NCBI RefSeq assembly: GCF_003550065.1
Contig: NZ_QXDC01000004.1
Location: 310,001 to 374,000 of the forward strand
Source of the DNA: Hephaestia caeni
GTDB taxonomy: Bacteria > Pseudomonadota > Alphaproteobacteria > Sphingomonadales > Sphingomonadaceae
DNA length: 64,000 nucleotides
Reading direction: 5' to 3'
Each line of letters opens with the position of its first letter. Position 1 is the first letter of the stretch. Both the position numbers and the translations under genes were made by a program. The notes under the pieces were generated by a model. The model made no database searches, was not told the DNA's origin, and saw nothing but the letters and a program-made list of their open reading frames with translations. This document shows positions 8,371 to 16,300 of this stretch, in pieces.

Positions 8371-8458
8371 CAGGGAGAGTGAGGGGATGGCCTTCGGCTT
8401 TGTGACGGGCTTGCAGCCGAGAGAGAGTCTCCCGGCGGCCCGTCATGGAGTAACCGAC
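8371..8458 (+). promoter_or_regulatory. Structured leader of the ParB-domain gene
   Basis: Again AGGGAGAGTG followed by GACGGGC (8404-8410) / GCCCGTC (8438-8444) enclosing GCCG / CGGC and a GAGAGAGAG loop. SD GGAG (8447-8450) and the ATG follow. Homologous in layout to the leader at 7282-7370. Confidence 0.5.
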
Positions 8459-10621
8459 ATGGCAAAAACTGCCCCCAAGATCATCCTCAGCGGCGCGCGG
8501 GACATCCCGCTCGATCTGATCGACCTGTCCCAGTCCAATGTCCGGCGCGTGAAGGCCGGCGTCTCGATCGAGGCGCTTGCCGACGACATCGCCCGACGTG
8601 GCCTCCTGCAAAGCCTGAACCTGCGGCCGACCCTCGATGGCGAAGGCCAGGAGACCGGCCGGTTCCATCTGCCGGCCGGCGGCCGGCGCTTTCGCGCGCT
8701 GGAACTGTTGGTGAAGCGCAAGCGGCTGGCGAAGAACGCCCCGGTGCCCTGCATCGTCAAGGATGCCCACGATCCGATCTCGGAGGAGGAGGATTCGCTC
8801 GCCGAGAATACGCATCGCGAGCAGCTGCATCCGCTCGATCAGTTTCGCGGCATGAAGCGGCTCATCGACCAGGGCGACGATATCGAAACGATCGCCGCCA
8901 CCTTCATGACCACGCCCGCCGTAGTGCGCCAGCGCCTGAAGCTGGCGTCGGTGTCGCCCGCGCTGCACGAGATCTATGCCGAGGACGGCATGACCCTCGA
9001 TCAGCTCATGGCCTTCTCGGTCAGTGAGGACCATGCCCGCCAGGAACAGGTGTGGGAGTTGCTCGCCCATAGCTGGAACAAGGAACCCTCGTTCATCCGG
9101 TCCAAACTGACCGAGAACACGGTGCGCGTCTCCGACAAGCGGGCGCTGTTCGTGGGGATCGACGCCTATACCGAGGCGGGCGGGTGCGTGCTGCGTGACC
9201 TGTTCACGGCCGACGATGGCGGCTGGCTCCAGGACGCCGCGCTGCTCGACACGCTGGTCGCCGCGAAGCTTCAGGCCGAGGCCGAACGGATCGGCGGCGA
9301 AGGCTGGAAGTGGGTCACGGCGGCCGTGGACCTGCCTTATGGTCATCTCAACAGCCTGCGCGAGATCGACAGCGATCCGGCGGCGCTCACCGATGCGGAA
9401 TCGGCGCGGGCCGAAGCGCTAACGGCCGAGGGCAACGCCATCGAGGCGGAATATGAGGACGTCGAGGAACTGCCGGAGGAAGTGGCGGCGCGGATCGAAG
9501 CGATCGATGTTGAACTGGCGGGCCTGATCGAGCGGCCGAGAACCTATGATCCACGGGAAATGGGCATCGCCGGCGCCTTCGTCAGCCTCGACACCGACGG
9601 GTCGCTCTATATCGAACGCGGCTGGGTCCGCGCCGAGGACGAACCACAGGTCGAGGCCGAACCGGGCCATGATGGGGCCGAAGGCGATCAGTCCGCCGAT
9701 CCGATCGGTCCGCAGCAGCCGGCCGCATCGGCGCGATCCATCGTCGTCACCGTGGCTGGCGGCGCGGCGGACGAACCGGATGACGATGACGAACAGATCA
9801 TCAAGCCGCTGCCCGATCGTTTGGTGTCGGAACTGACCGCGCATCGCACGCTTGCCTTGCAGGATGCGTTCGCCGCCAGTCCGTCGACGGCCTTCGCCGC
9901 CGTGCTGCACGCTATGGTGTTGTCCGCCTTCTATTCCGGGCGCACCGAATCCTGTCTCGGCGTCTCGGTGCAGCGCACCAGCTTCCCGAACCAGGCGCCA
10001 GGCATGAAGGACAGCCCTTCGGCCCGGTCGATCGCGGCGCGGCATGAGGCCTGGGAGAAGCGGCTGCCCGATTCCGACAAGGCCTTGTGGGACGCGCTGA
10101 TGCTGCTCGACGGCGGCGATCAGGCGGCGCTGTTCGCGCATTGCGCCTCGTTCGGGGTCAACGCCCTATGGGAGCCAACCAGCCGCTATGACGGGCGCGT
10201 CTCGGCGCATGGCGTCGAACGGCGGCTTGCGCACAGTCATGTGCTGGCGCGTGCGGTCAGGCTCGACATGGTGGCGGCGGGCTGGAAGCCGACGGTCGAG
10301 AATTATCTCGGCCGGGTCGCCAAGCCGCGCATCCTGATGGCGGTCGCCGAAGCGAAGGACGACCAGACGGCGGGCCTGATCGACCATCTGAAGAAGGGTG
10401 ACATGGCCCGCGAAGCCGAGCGCCTGTTGGCCGATGCGGACTGGCTGCCAGAGCCGCTTCGCACCCCGGCGATCGAGGATGCGTTCGATCCGGCGGCGGT
10501 CGATCAGGACGAAAGCGCCGAGGCCGATGCCGAGGCGCTGCCCGCGTTCCTCGGCGGGGACGACGACGAGGTGACGGCCGAGGACGATCTGTCCGACGCC
10601 TATGCGATCGCGGCGGAATAG
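8459..10621 (+). CDS. ParB/RepB/Spo0J nuclease-domain protein
   Basis: A 720-residue protein. The N-terminal 200 residues are a ParB-like nuclease/CTPase-type domain (LIDLSQSNVRR near 20, ADDIARRGLLQSLNLRP near 42, PAGGRRFRALELL near 72, ENTHREQLHPLDQFRGM near 118) followed by a KorB-like helix-turn-helix. The long C-terminal half is acidic and ICE-specific. It is much longer than a true partition ParB and is not beside parA, so a role in DNA processing or early expression is as likely as partition. The ATG at 8459 follows GGAG; an open frame continues upstream to 8312 but spans the structured leader. Confidence 0.8.
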   Translation: MAKTAPKIILSGARDIPLDLIDLSQSNVRRVKAGVSIEALADDIARRGLLQSLNLRPTLDGEGQETGRFHLPAGGRRFRALELLVKRKRLAKNAPVPCIVKDAHDPISEEEDSLAENTHREQLHPLDQFRGMKRLIDQGDDIETIAATFMTTPAVVRQRLKLASVSPALHEIYAEDGMTLDQLMAFSVSEDHARQEQVWELLAHSWNKEPSFIRSKLTENTVRVSDKRALFVGIDAYTEAGGCVLRDLFTADDGGWLQDAALLDTLVAAKLQAEAERIGGEGWKWVTAAVDLPYGHLNSLREIDSDPAALTDAESARAEALTAEGNAIEAEYEDVEELPEEVAARIEAIDVELAGLIERPRTYDPREMGIAGAFVSLDTDGSLYIERGWVRAEDEPQVEAEPGHDGAEGDQSADPIGPQQPAASARSIVVTVAGGAADEPDDDDEQIIKPLPDRLVSELTAHRTLALQDAFAASPSTAFAAVLHAMVLSAFYSGRTESCLGVSVQRTSFPNQAPGMKDSPSARSIAARHEAWEKRLPDSDKALWDALMLLDGGDQAALFAHCASFGVNALWEPTSRYDGRVSAHGVERRLAHSHVLARAVRLDMVAAGWKPTVENYLGRVAKPRILMAVAEAKDDQTAGLIDHLKKGDMAREAERLLADADWLPEPLRTPAIEDAFDPAAVDQDESAEADAEALPAFLGGDDDEVTAEDDLSDAYAIAAE

Positions 10622-10679
10622 CCGTCCGCGCCGGCGGGGCGGCCCCGGTCGCTCCGCCACCTTTTCCAACACCATTACC

Positions 10680-10712
10680 AGAAGCCCGGCCACGCGCCGG
10701 GCTTCTGCGTTT
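10680..10712 (+). terminator. Hairpin in the leader of the DUF6878 gene
   Basis: AGAAGCCCGG (10680-10689), 7-nt loop, CCGGGCTTCT (10697-10706), then GCGTTTTT. It could be an intrinsic terminator of the gene upstream. It ends only about 15 nt before the next ribosome site and closely resembles the hairpin at 11607-11634, so a leader function is also possible. Confidence 0.6.
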
Positions 10713-10729
10713 TTACGGAGATACGCAAA

Positions 10730-11200
10730 ATGTCCGACGAAAGCTCCAAGCCTGTCATCGACCTCGACGCCGTTTTCACCGAATGGAACGCCTATGAAGC
10801 GCGCCGGGCGGAACTGCATCCGGCGAACAAGGCCAGCCTGTTCGCCGCGCTCGGCGCTGCCGGCATCACCCGCGTCGTCCTGACGTTCAACGGCGGCGGC
10901 GACTCGGGGCAGACCGAGAATATCGAAGCCTTTGCCGGCGACGATCTTCGCGACCTGCCAGATGTGGTCGTCGAACTGCGTGACCTCTTGTTCCGGGAGG
11001 GCGAACCCAGAGCACTCAACCAGCCGCTCGCCGACGCGATCGAGACGCTGGCCTATGCCTGTCTCGAACAGAAGCATTGCGGCTGGGAGAATAATGAAGG
11101 CGGCTACGGCGAGTTCGTGTTCGACGTCGCCAGGGGCACGATCGCGCTCGATTATAACGAGCGGATCGAGACCTCCCAAAACTACACTCATGCGTTTTGA
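10730..11200 (+). CDS. DUF6878-type conserved ICE protein
   Basis: A 156-residue soluble acidic protein without signal or membrane segments. Visible features are FNGGGDSGQ near 50, repeated short hydrophobic helices, and GWENNEGGYGEFVFD near 120, which I associate with DUF6878. No catalytic motif can be assigned. It is preceded by a hairpin leader and an ACGGAG ribosome site, and lies in the antirestriction neighbourhood, so an anti-defence or early-establishment role is a guess from position only. Confidence 0.65.
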   Translation: MSDESSKPVIDLDAVFTEWNAYEARRAELHPANKASLFAALGAAGITRVVLTFNGGGDSGQTENIEAFAGDDLRDLPDVVVELRDLLFREGEPRALNQPLADAIETLAYACLEQKHCGWENNEGGYGEFVFDVARGTIALDYNERIETSQNYTHAF

Positions 11201-11210
11201 GGAGGGCGCG

Positions 11211-11579
11211 ATGGGACATTGCTATCATCACGCCCTGTCGTCGGTGAAGAAATGGGGCGGCTCGCCCGACGACTATCTGGCGCTGCACCAATGGTTCGAC
11301 GAACCGTCGAAGCTGATCATCGCCGATTTCCGTCACCGGGCGCTCAGGCATCACGCCGAGGGTGTGTTTATGCTGGAACGCTTCTTCGGCCCAACCATCA
11401 CGATCTCGACCGGACGAGCGGTGCCGGTCCGGCTGATCGGCGAGCAGCATATCGTCGAGGACCTGGGGTTCATCCCGAGCTTCGCCGATTGGGTGCGCTG
11501 CATTCGCCCCGAACCCTGGATGGGCCGCGCCCAGCCTATCCACAAACTGGTCGATCCGTTCGCGGCCGTTCCCGCCTGA
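11211..11579 (+). CDS. DUF6915-type conserved protein
   Basis: A 122-residue soluble protein rich in His and aromatic residues (MGHCYHHALSSVKKWGG at the start, then HRALRHHAEG and a C-terminal EPWMGRAQP). The pattern is the DUF6915 family, common on alphaproteobacterial mobile elements; no biochemical role is known to me. The ATG at 11211 has a strong GAGGAGGG site and starts 10 nt after the preceding gene, so the two are probably co-transcribed. The His-rich front could bind a metal. Confidence 0.65.
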   Translation: MGHCYHHALSSVKKWGGSPDDYLALHQWFDEPSKLIIADFRHRALRHHAEGVFMLERFFGPTITISTGRAVPVRLIGEQHIVEDLGFIPSFADWVRCIRPEPWMGRAQPIHKLVDPFAAVPA

Positions 11580-11606
11580 TCGACGCCATTACCCCATCAA
11601 TCCCTT

Positions 11607-11634
11607 GAAGGCCCGGCCGTCGCGCCGGGCCTTC
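11607..11634 (+). terminator. GC-rich hairpin before the next cistron
   Basis: GAAGGCCCGGC (11607-11617), 6-nt loop, GCCGGGCCTTC (11624-11634). No T-run follows; instead the ribosome site TGGAGA and the ATG at 11654 come next. It is nearly the same hairpin plus downstream GCGT/GGAGA arrangement as at 10680-10729. Confidence 0.5.
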
Positions 11635-11653
11635 GCGTATCTGGAGACATCCC

Positions 11654-12154
11654 ATGCCTGCAAAACGCATAGTCGGCGCCACCGCGCTGAGCGATTTCAT
11701 CCGTACCGCGCCGCTCGGCGCGCTCCTGCGCTATTCCGACGGCCAGCCCAGACCGCCGGCCCGGTTCAACAAGAAGCTCGCCGCCTGGGAGCGGACCAAT
11801 GGCGTCGGCCGTCTGATCAAGAAGACGCCGACGGTCGTGCGGCCGTCCTATACGATGCCCGAAGGCTTCACGCTCCATCATGGTGATTTCGGCAGCAGCG
11901 GCATCATCGTGACGGTGGTGACGATGACCTATCACGTCACCAGCCCGCTGCATTTCGAGATCGTCGAACAGCCTGCGCCGGGAATGGTGCGCGTGCTCAC
12001 CCAGTGGGAGGGCGTGGACGAGCTTCGCCACCTCGCGCCCGACATGGCGACGGCGCAAAGCTGGTTCGCCAGCCATCGCTATTCGAACGCCCGGTTCGAG
12101 GTCGTTGGCGATGAGGCGAACCCCATCCTGCCAGAACTCGGGAGGGCGGCATGA
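11654..12154 (+). CDS. Conserved hypothetical ICE protein (166 aa)
   Basis: I do not recognise a named domain. The protein is soluble and basic at the front (residues 1-60 include several Arg/Lys and FNKKLAAWERTNG). A beta-rich middle (GIIVTVVTMTYHV near 83-95) is followed by a helical end. It starts after a hairpin leader and a TGGAGA site, and its stop overlaps the ATG of the next gene by four bases, so the two are coupled. Nothing indicates an enzyme. Context is the accessory/anti-defence run of the ICE. Confidence 0.6.
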   Translation: MPAKRIVGATALSDFIRTAPLGALLRYSDGQPRPPARFNKKLAAWERTNGVGRLIKKTPTVVRPSYTMPEGFTLHHGDFGSSGIIVTVVTMTYHVTSPLHFEIVEQPAPGMVRVLTQWEGVDELRHLAPDMATAQSWFASHRYSNARFEVVGDEANPILPELGRAA

Positions 12155-12981
12155 GCGCGGATGATGTCATCGCCGCCGTCTTTGGACGCTCGGCCGACGG
12201 CCATCTCGCCGCTCGCGTCGAGGATATCGCCTTCATCGCCATCCCGGTGAAGGACGGGTTCAAGATCGCGACCGGCTGGCGCCTGACCAGGCCGATCGAC
12301 CAATGGACCGCCGCAGACGCCTTTGGCGCCTCAGCGATTGTCGCCGATGAAGGGGGCTTTCGCGCTCATGTCGAGGAGAACGCCGAACATCGCCGCCAGC
12401 TTCGAACGCTTGGGCGCCGTGAGGTTCGCCAGCGGCTTTCCACGCCCTGGGGCATGGCACAGTCGAGCGAGATCTATGCCGATGGCGTGGTCTTCCATTC
12501 AACCGCCGGCCACGGCGGGATCAAACTCGACCGGGCGCGCAACGCGGCGATGCCCGTCGTGCTGCGCGTTGCGGGCGGGTGGTATGAGGAAGATTGCGAA
12601 TGGGCCAAGGTCGCGGTCGGCTTTCCCGACCTGTTCACCGACTATGAGCGCCGCCACGCCGATCGCACGCTTCGCGATTATTATCCCGAATGCTGGGAGG
12701 CGGTGCATGGCCGCGCCCTGGAACCAGGAGAATCCTTCGCCAATGATCGGCGCCTGTTCCGCGAGGCCCACGCCCAGGATTGGGTGGTGATCTCGGCGAT
12801 CACCTCTAAGGAGCGGCCGGGGTTCGTGGATTGTGTCGCGACCCTCGGGGGTGACGGCACGTCGTCGTCGCGTCGCCGGTTTCTCGTGCCCGACACCGAG
12901 TACCGTGCGGGGCCGCATGGGTTCGTGATGGATGAACGACGGCACCAGGCCTGGGATGGTCCCATCGCCAGCGCCGCCTGA
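12151..12981 (+). CDS. DUF7007-type conserved protein
   Basis: A 276-residue soluble protein, Arg- and Glu-rich, with no signal or membrane segment. The middle reads STPWGMAQSSEIYADGV followed by STAGHGGIKLD near 121-131, then WYEEDCEW and FPDLFTDYERRHADRTLRDYYP. This is the pattern I associate with DUF7007, a family found beside ArdC and strawberry-notch proteins on mobile elements. Its start overlaps the preceding gene by four bases and it ends at a strong terminator, so it closes that transcription unit. Function unknown. Confidence 0.65.
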   Translation: MSADDVIAAVFGRSADGHLAARVEDIAFIAIPVKDGFKIATGWRLTRPIDQWTAADAFGASAIVADEGGFRAHVEENAEHRRQLRTLGRREVRQRLSTPWGMAQSSEIYADGVVFHSTAGHGGIKLDRARNAAMPVVLRVAGGWYEEDCEWAKVAVGFPDLFTDYERRHADRTLRDYYPECWEAVHGRALEPGESFANDRRLFREAHAQDWVVISAITSKERPGFVDCVATLGGDGTSSSRRRFLVPDTEYRAGPHGFVMDERRHQAWDGPIASAA

Positions 12982-12995
12982 CCGTCAGCCAACAA

Positions 12996-13030
12996 CCGGG
13001 CGATCCCCAGTGCGGGATCGCCCGGTTTTC
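12996..13030. terminator. Strong bidirectional-looking terminator
   Basis: CCGGGCGATCCC (12996-13007), loop of 6, GGGATCGCCCGG (13014-13025), then TTTTC. A 12-bp perfect stem followed by a T-run ends the DUF7007 unit. It may also terminate the small minus-strand gene ending at 13035. Confidence 0.8.
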
Positions 13031-13034
13031 TGTG

Positions 13035-13184
13035 TCAGGCGGCTTCGCCTTCATCGGCGTCGTCATCGTCTTCGGTTTCGACGATGTCCTCGCCGGCATC
13101 CTCATCGGCAGGGTCTTCCGGACCGTCTTCGACCTGCGTGGTCAGGTTCAGATCCTCGTTCTGCTGTTCGTCAATCTCGGGCAT
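13035..13184 (-). CDS. Tiny, extremely acidic protein (49 aa), possible DNA mimic
   Basis: The minus-strand ORF starts at an ATG with GGAGA seven bases upstream and ends just before the terminator at 12996-13030. Of 49 residues, 23 are Asp or Glu and none is Lys, Arg or His. It is the only minus-strand gene proposed between 7.3 and 22.8 kb. Small acidic proteins beside antirestriction genes can be DNA mimics (ArdA, Ocr type), but this one is far smaller than those. Overprediction is possible because the frame is open mainly from high GC; the ribosome site and stop/terminator placement argue for it. Confidence 0.4.
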   Translation of the reverse strand: MPEIDEQQNEDLNLTTQVEDGPEDPADEDAGEDIVETEDDDDADEGEAA

Positions 13185-13254
13185 GGCGGTCTCCGCGGGC
13201 GAATCGACCGCGAAAGTGGGGATTGCACCCATGACGGCCGGCACCGGCTGACGC

Positions 13255-13359
13255 CGGGTCCAGAGTGAGAGGCAGGCCGGAAGGGAGCGAGCCGGGCGGA
13301 TCGAGAGAGAGCGTCCGCTGGCTTGCTCCCTTCCGTCCTGCTCTCCTCGGACATTTCCC
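13255..13359 (+). promoter_or_regulatory. Long hairpin leader of the methyltransferase/helicase gene
   Basis: Outer stem GGAAGGGAGCGAGCC (13279-13293) / GGCTTGCTCCCTTCC (13320-13334) with one mismatch; inner stem GCGGA (13296-13300) / TCCGC (13314-13318); loop GAGAGAGAG. The loop motif and nested stems recall the leaders at 7282 and 8371. Confidence 0.55.
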
Positions 13360-16300
13360 ATGACCCCATCCGCATCCGCTGCCCGTTCGGCGGCGCCGCT
13401 TCCTGTCGCGCCCGGTTTCGCCGCGACCGGCCAGGCGATCCTCGTCGCCGCCCACCTCATCCTGCCTGACCTCGAACGCGGCCGCGCCATCGACGCCCGT
13501 GCGCTGCGCAGCGCGATGGAAACCGCATTCGGCGGCTCCGATGCGGGCGGCGCCTGGAACTGGAAGACCGCCTATGACGCCTGCGAGGCGGCGCAGGTCC
13601 TGTTCCTGCGTAAATACGGTTCTACGATTCTCCGTAAATCCGCTTCTCCGGTCGCCGCGCTGGCGATGATCGAGAAGATCGGCGCCTTGCTGCCGACCCA
13701 TACCCGCCGATCCCAAACCTCCCAGGCGTTGCAGCAATTCTCGACGCCTGCCGGGCTCGGCGTCGTCGCCGCGATCGCCGCCGCCATCCGGCCCGGCGAT
13801 GTGGTGCTGGAGCCATCGGCCGGCACCGGACTGCTCGCCGTCCATGCCGAGAACCGGGGCGCGCGCTTGCTCCTCAATGAACTGGCCGAGATCCGCGCCG
13901 AGGTGCTGGCCGGGCTGTTCGGCGACTGCGCCGTCACCCGCCACGACGCCGCGCACATCCATGACCATCTCGACGTGGGTCTGGTCCCCAGCGTGGTGCT
14001 GATGAACCCGCCATTCTCGGCGGTCGCCCATGTCGACCGGACGATGAAGGATGCGGCGCTGCGCCATATCGGCTCAGCGCTGGCGCGTCTGGCGCCTGGT
14101 GGCCGCCTGGTGACGATCACCGGCGCAAACTGCGCGCCCGACAATCCGGCCTGGAGGGAAGCCTTCGCCCGCTTGCAGGAGCGCGGCCGCGTCGTCTTCT
14201 CGGCGGCGATCGATGGCCGGGTCTATGCGAAACACGGCACCACCATCGACACGCGCCTGACCGTGATCGATCGCGTGCCCGCCGATGATCCCAATGCCTT
14301 TCCAGTCTCGCCGGGCATTGCCCCCGATACCGCGACACTGCTGGCCTGGGTGCTCGACCTGGTGCCGCCGCGCGCACCTTCGCCCGAAATGCCGCCGCCC
14401 GTCACACCGATCGCCATGCAGGCGATAGCCGCAAAGCCCGCCCGTCAGCGCGCCGCGCCGATCCTGGCCCCGGTTCCAGCGGTCGTGCCCGATGCGGTGG
14501 AACTGGCCTATGAAACCATCGACTGGACCCCGGCCGAGACCGGGCGCCTGACCGATGCGATCTACGAGCCCTATGCGCTCCAGTCGATCCGCATCCCCGG
14601 CGCGAAGCCGCATCCGACCCCGCTGGTCCAGTCGGCGGCGATGGCCTCGGTCGCGCCGCCCCGGCCGTCCTATCGCCCGATCCTGCCGGCCCGGCTGATC
14701 GCTGACGCCATCCTGTCCGACGCCCAGCTTGAATCCGTCATTCTCGCGGGCGAGGCCCATAGCGACCATCTCGCCGGTTCGTGGAGCGTCGATCCGACCT
14801 GGGACATCGTCAAGGCGGCCGCCGATGAGGCGGACGACGCTGTCCGGTTCCGACGCGGCTGGTTCCTCGGCGATGGCACGGGCGCCGGCAAGGGCCGCCA
14901 GGTCGCGGGCGTCATCCTCGACAACTGGCTCAAAGGCCGCCGCCGCGCGGTCTGGGTGAGCCGGTCAGACACTCTCCATCACGACGCGATGCGCGACTGG
15001 GCGGCGTTGGGGCAGGAACGGTTGCTGGTGACGCCGCTCTCCCGGTTCCGGCAGGGCACGCCGATCAAGCTCGATGCGGGCGTGTTGTTCACCACCTACG
15101 CGACGCTGCGTTCGCAGGAGCGCGGCGAGAAGGTCAGCCGCGTCCAGCAGATCGTCGATTGGCTGGGTCCGGACTTCGACGGCGTGATCATCTTCGACGA
15201 GGCGCACGCGATGGCCAACGCCGCCGGCGGCAAGGGCGAGCGCGGCGAGCAGGCGCCCTCGCAACAGGGCCGCGCCGGTCTGCGACTCCAGCACGCCTTG
15301 CCCGATGCCCGCATCGTCTATGTCTCGGCGACCGGCGCAACCACGGTGCAGAACCTAGCTTACGCCCAACGTCTCGGTCTGTGGGGCGGCGAGGATTTCC
15401 CGTTCTCGACGCGCTCGGAGTTCATCGCCGCGATCGAGGATGGCGGGGTCGCGGCCATGGAGGTGCTGGCGCGCGACCTGAAGGCGCTCGGCCTCTATGC
15501 GGCGCGGTCGCTGTCGTTCGACGGTGTCGAATATGAGATGCTCGAACATAGGCTGACGCCCGGACAGATCGGCATCTACGATGCCTATGCCGGCGCCTTC
15601 CAGATCATCCATAATAATCTCGACGCGGCGATGCAGGCCGCCAACATCACCGGCGCGACCGGCACCTTGAACGCCCAGGCCAAGTCGGCGGCGCGCAGTG
15701 CTTTCGAGTCCGCGAAGCAGCGCTTCTTCAACCATCTGATCACCGCCATGCAGACGCCGTCGCTGGTCGCCAGCATCGCGCGCGACCTGGAGGCCGGCCA
15801 TGCGTGCGTCGTCCAGATCGTCTCAACCGGCGAGGCGCTGATGGAGCGTCGGCTCGCCGACATTCCGACCGACGAGTGGGATGACGTTCGGGTGGACGTG
15901 ACCCCGCGCGAATATGTGCTGTCCTACCTTGAGCACAGCTTTCCGGTGCAGCTCTATGAGCCCTTCACCGACAGCGAGGGCAATCTCTCCTCCCGGCCGG
16001 TCTATCATGACGGCCAGCCCGTCCTATCCCGCGATGCCGTCGATCGTCGCGACCGACTGATCGAACATCTGGCGTCGCTGGCGCCGGTTCCCGCCGCGCT
16101 CGACCAGATCCTCCACCACTTCGGAACCGATCTGGTCGCCGAGGTGACGGGACGCTCTCGGCGTATCGTCCGCAAGCGCGGTTCCGACGGGATCGACCGC
16201 TATGTTGTAGAGACGCGACCCGGTTCGGCCAATCTCGGCGAGACCGATGCGTTCCAGGCTGATGCCAAGCGCGTGCTTGTCTTCTCGGACGCGGGCGGGA

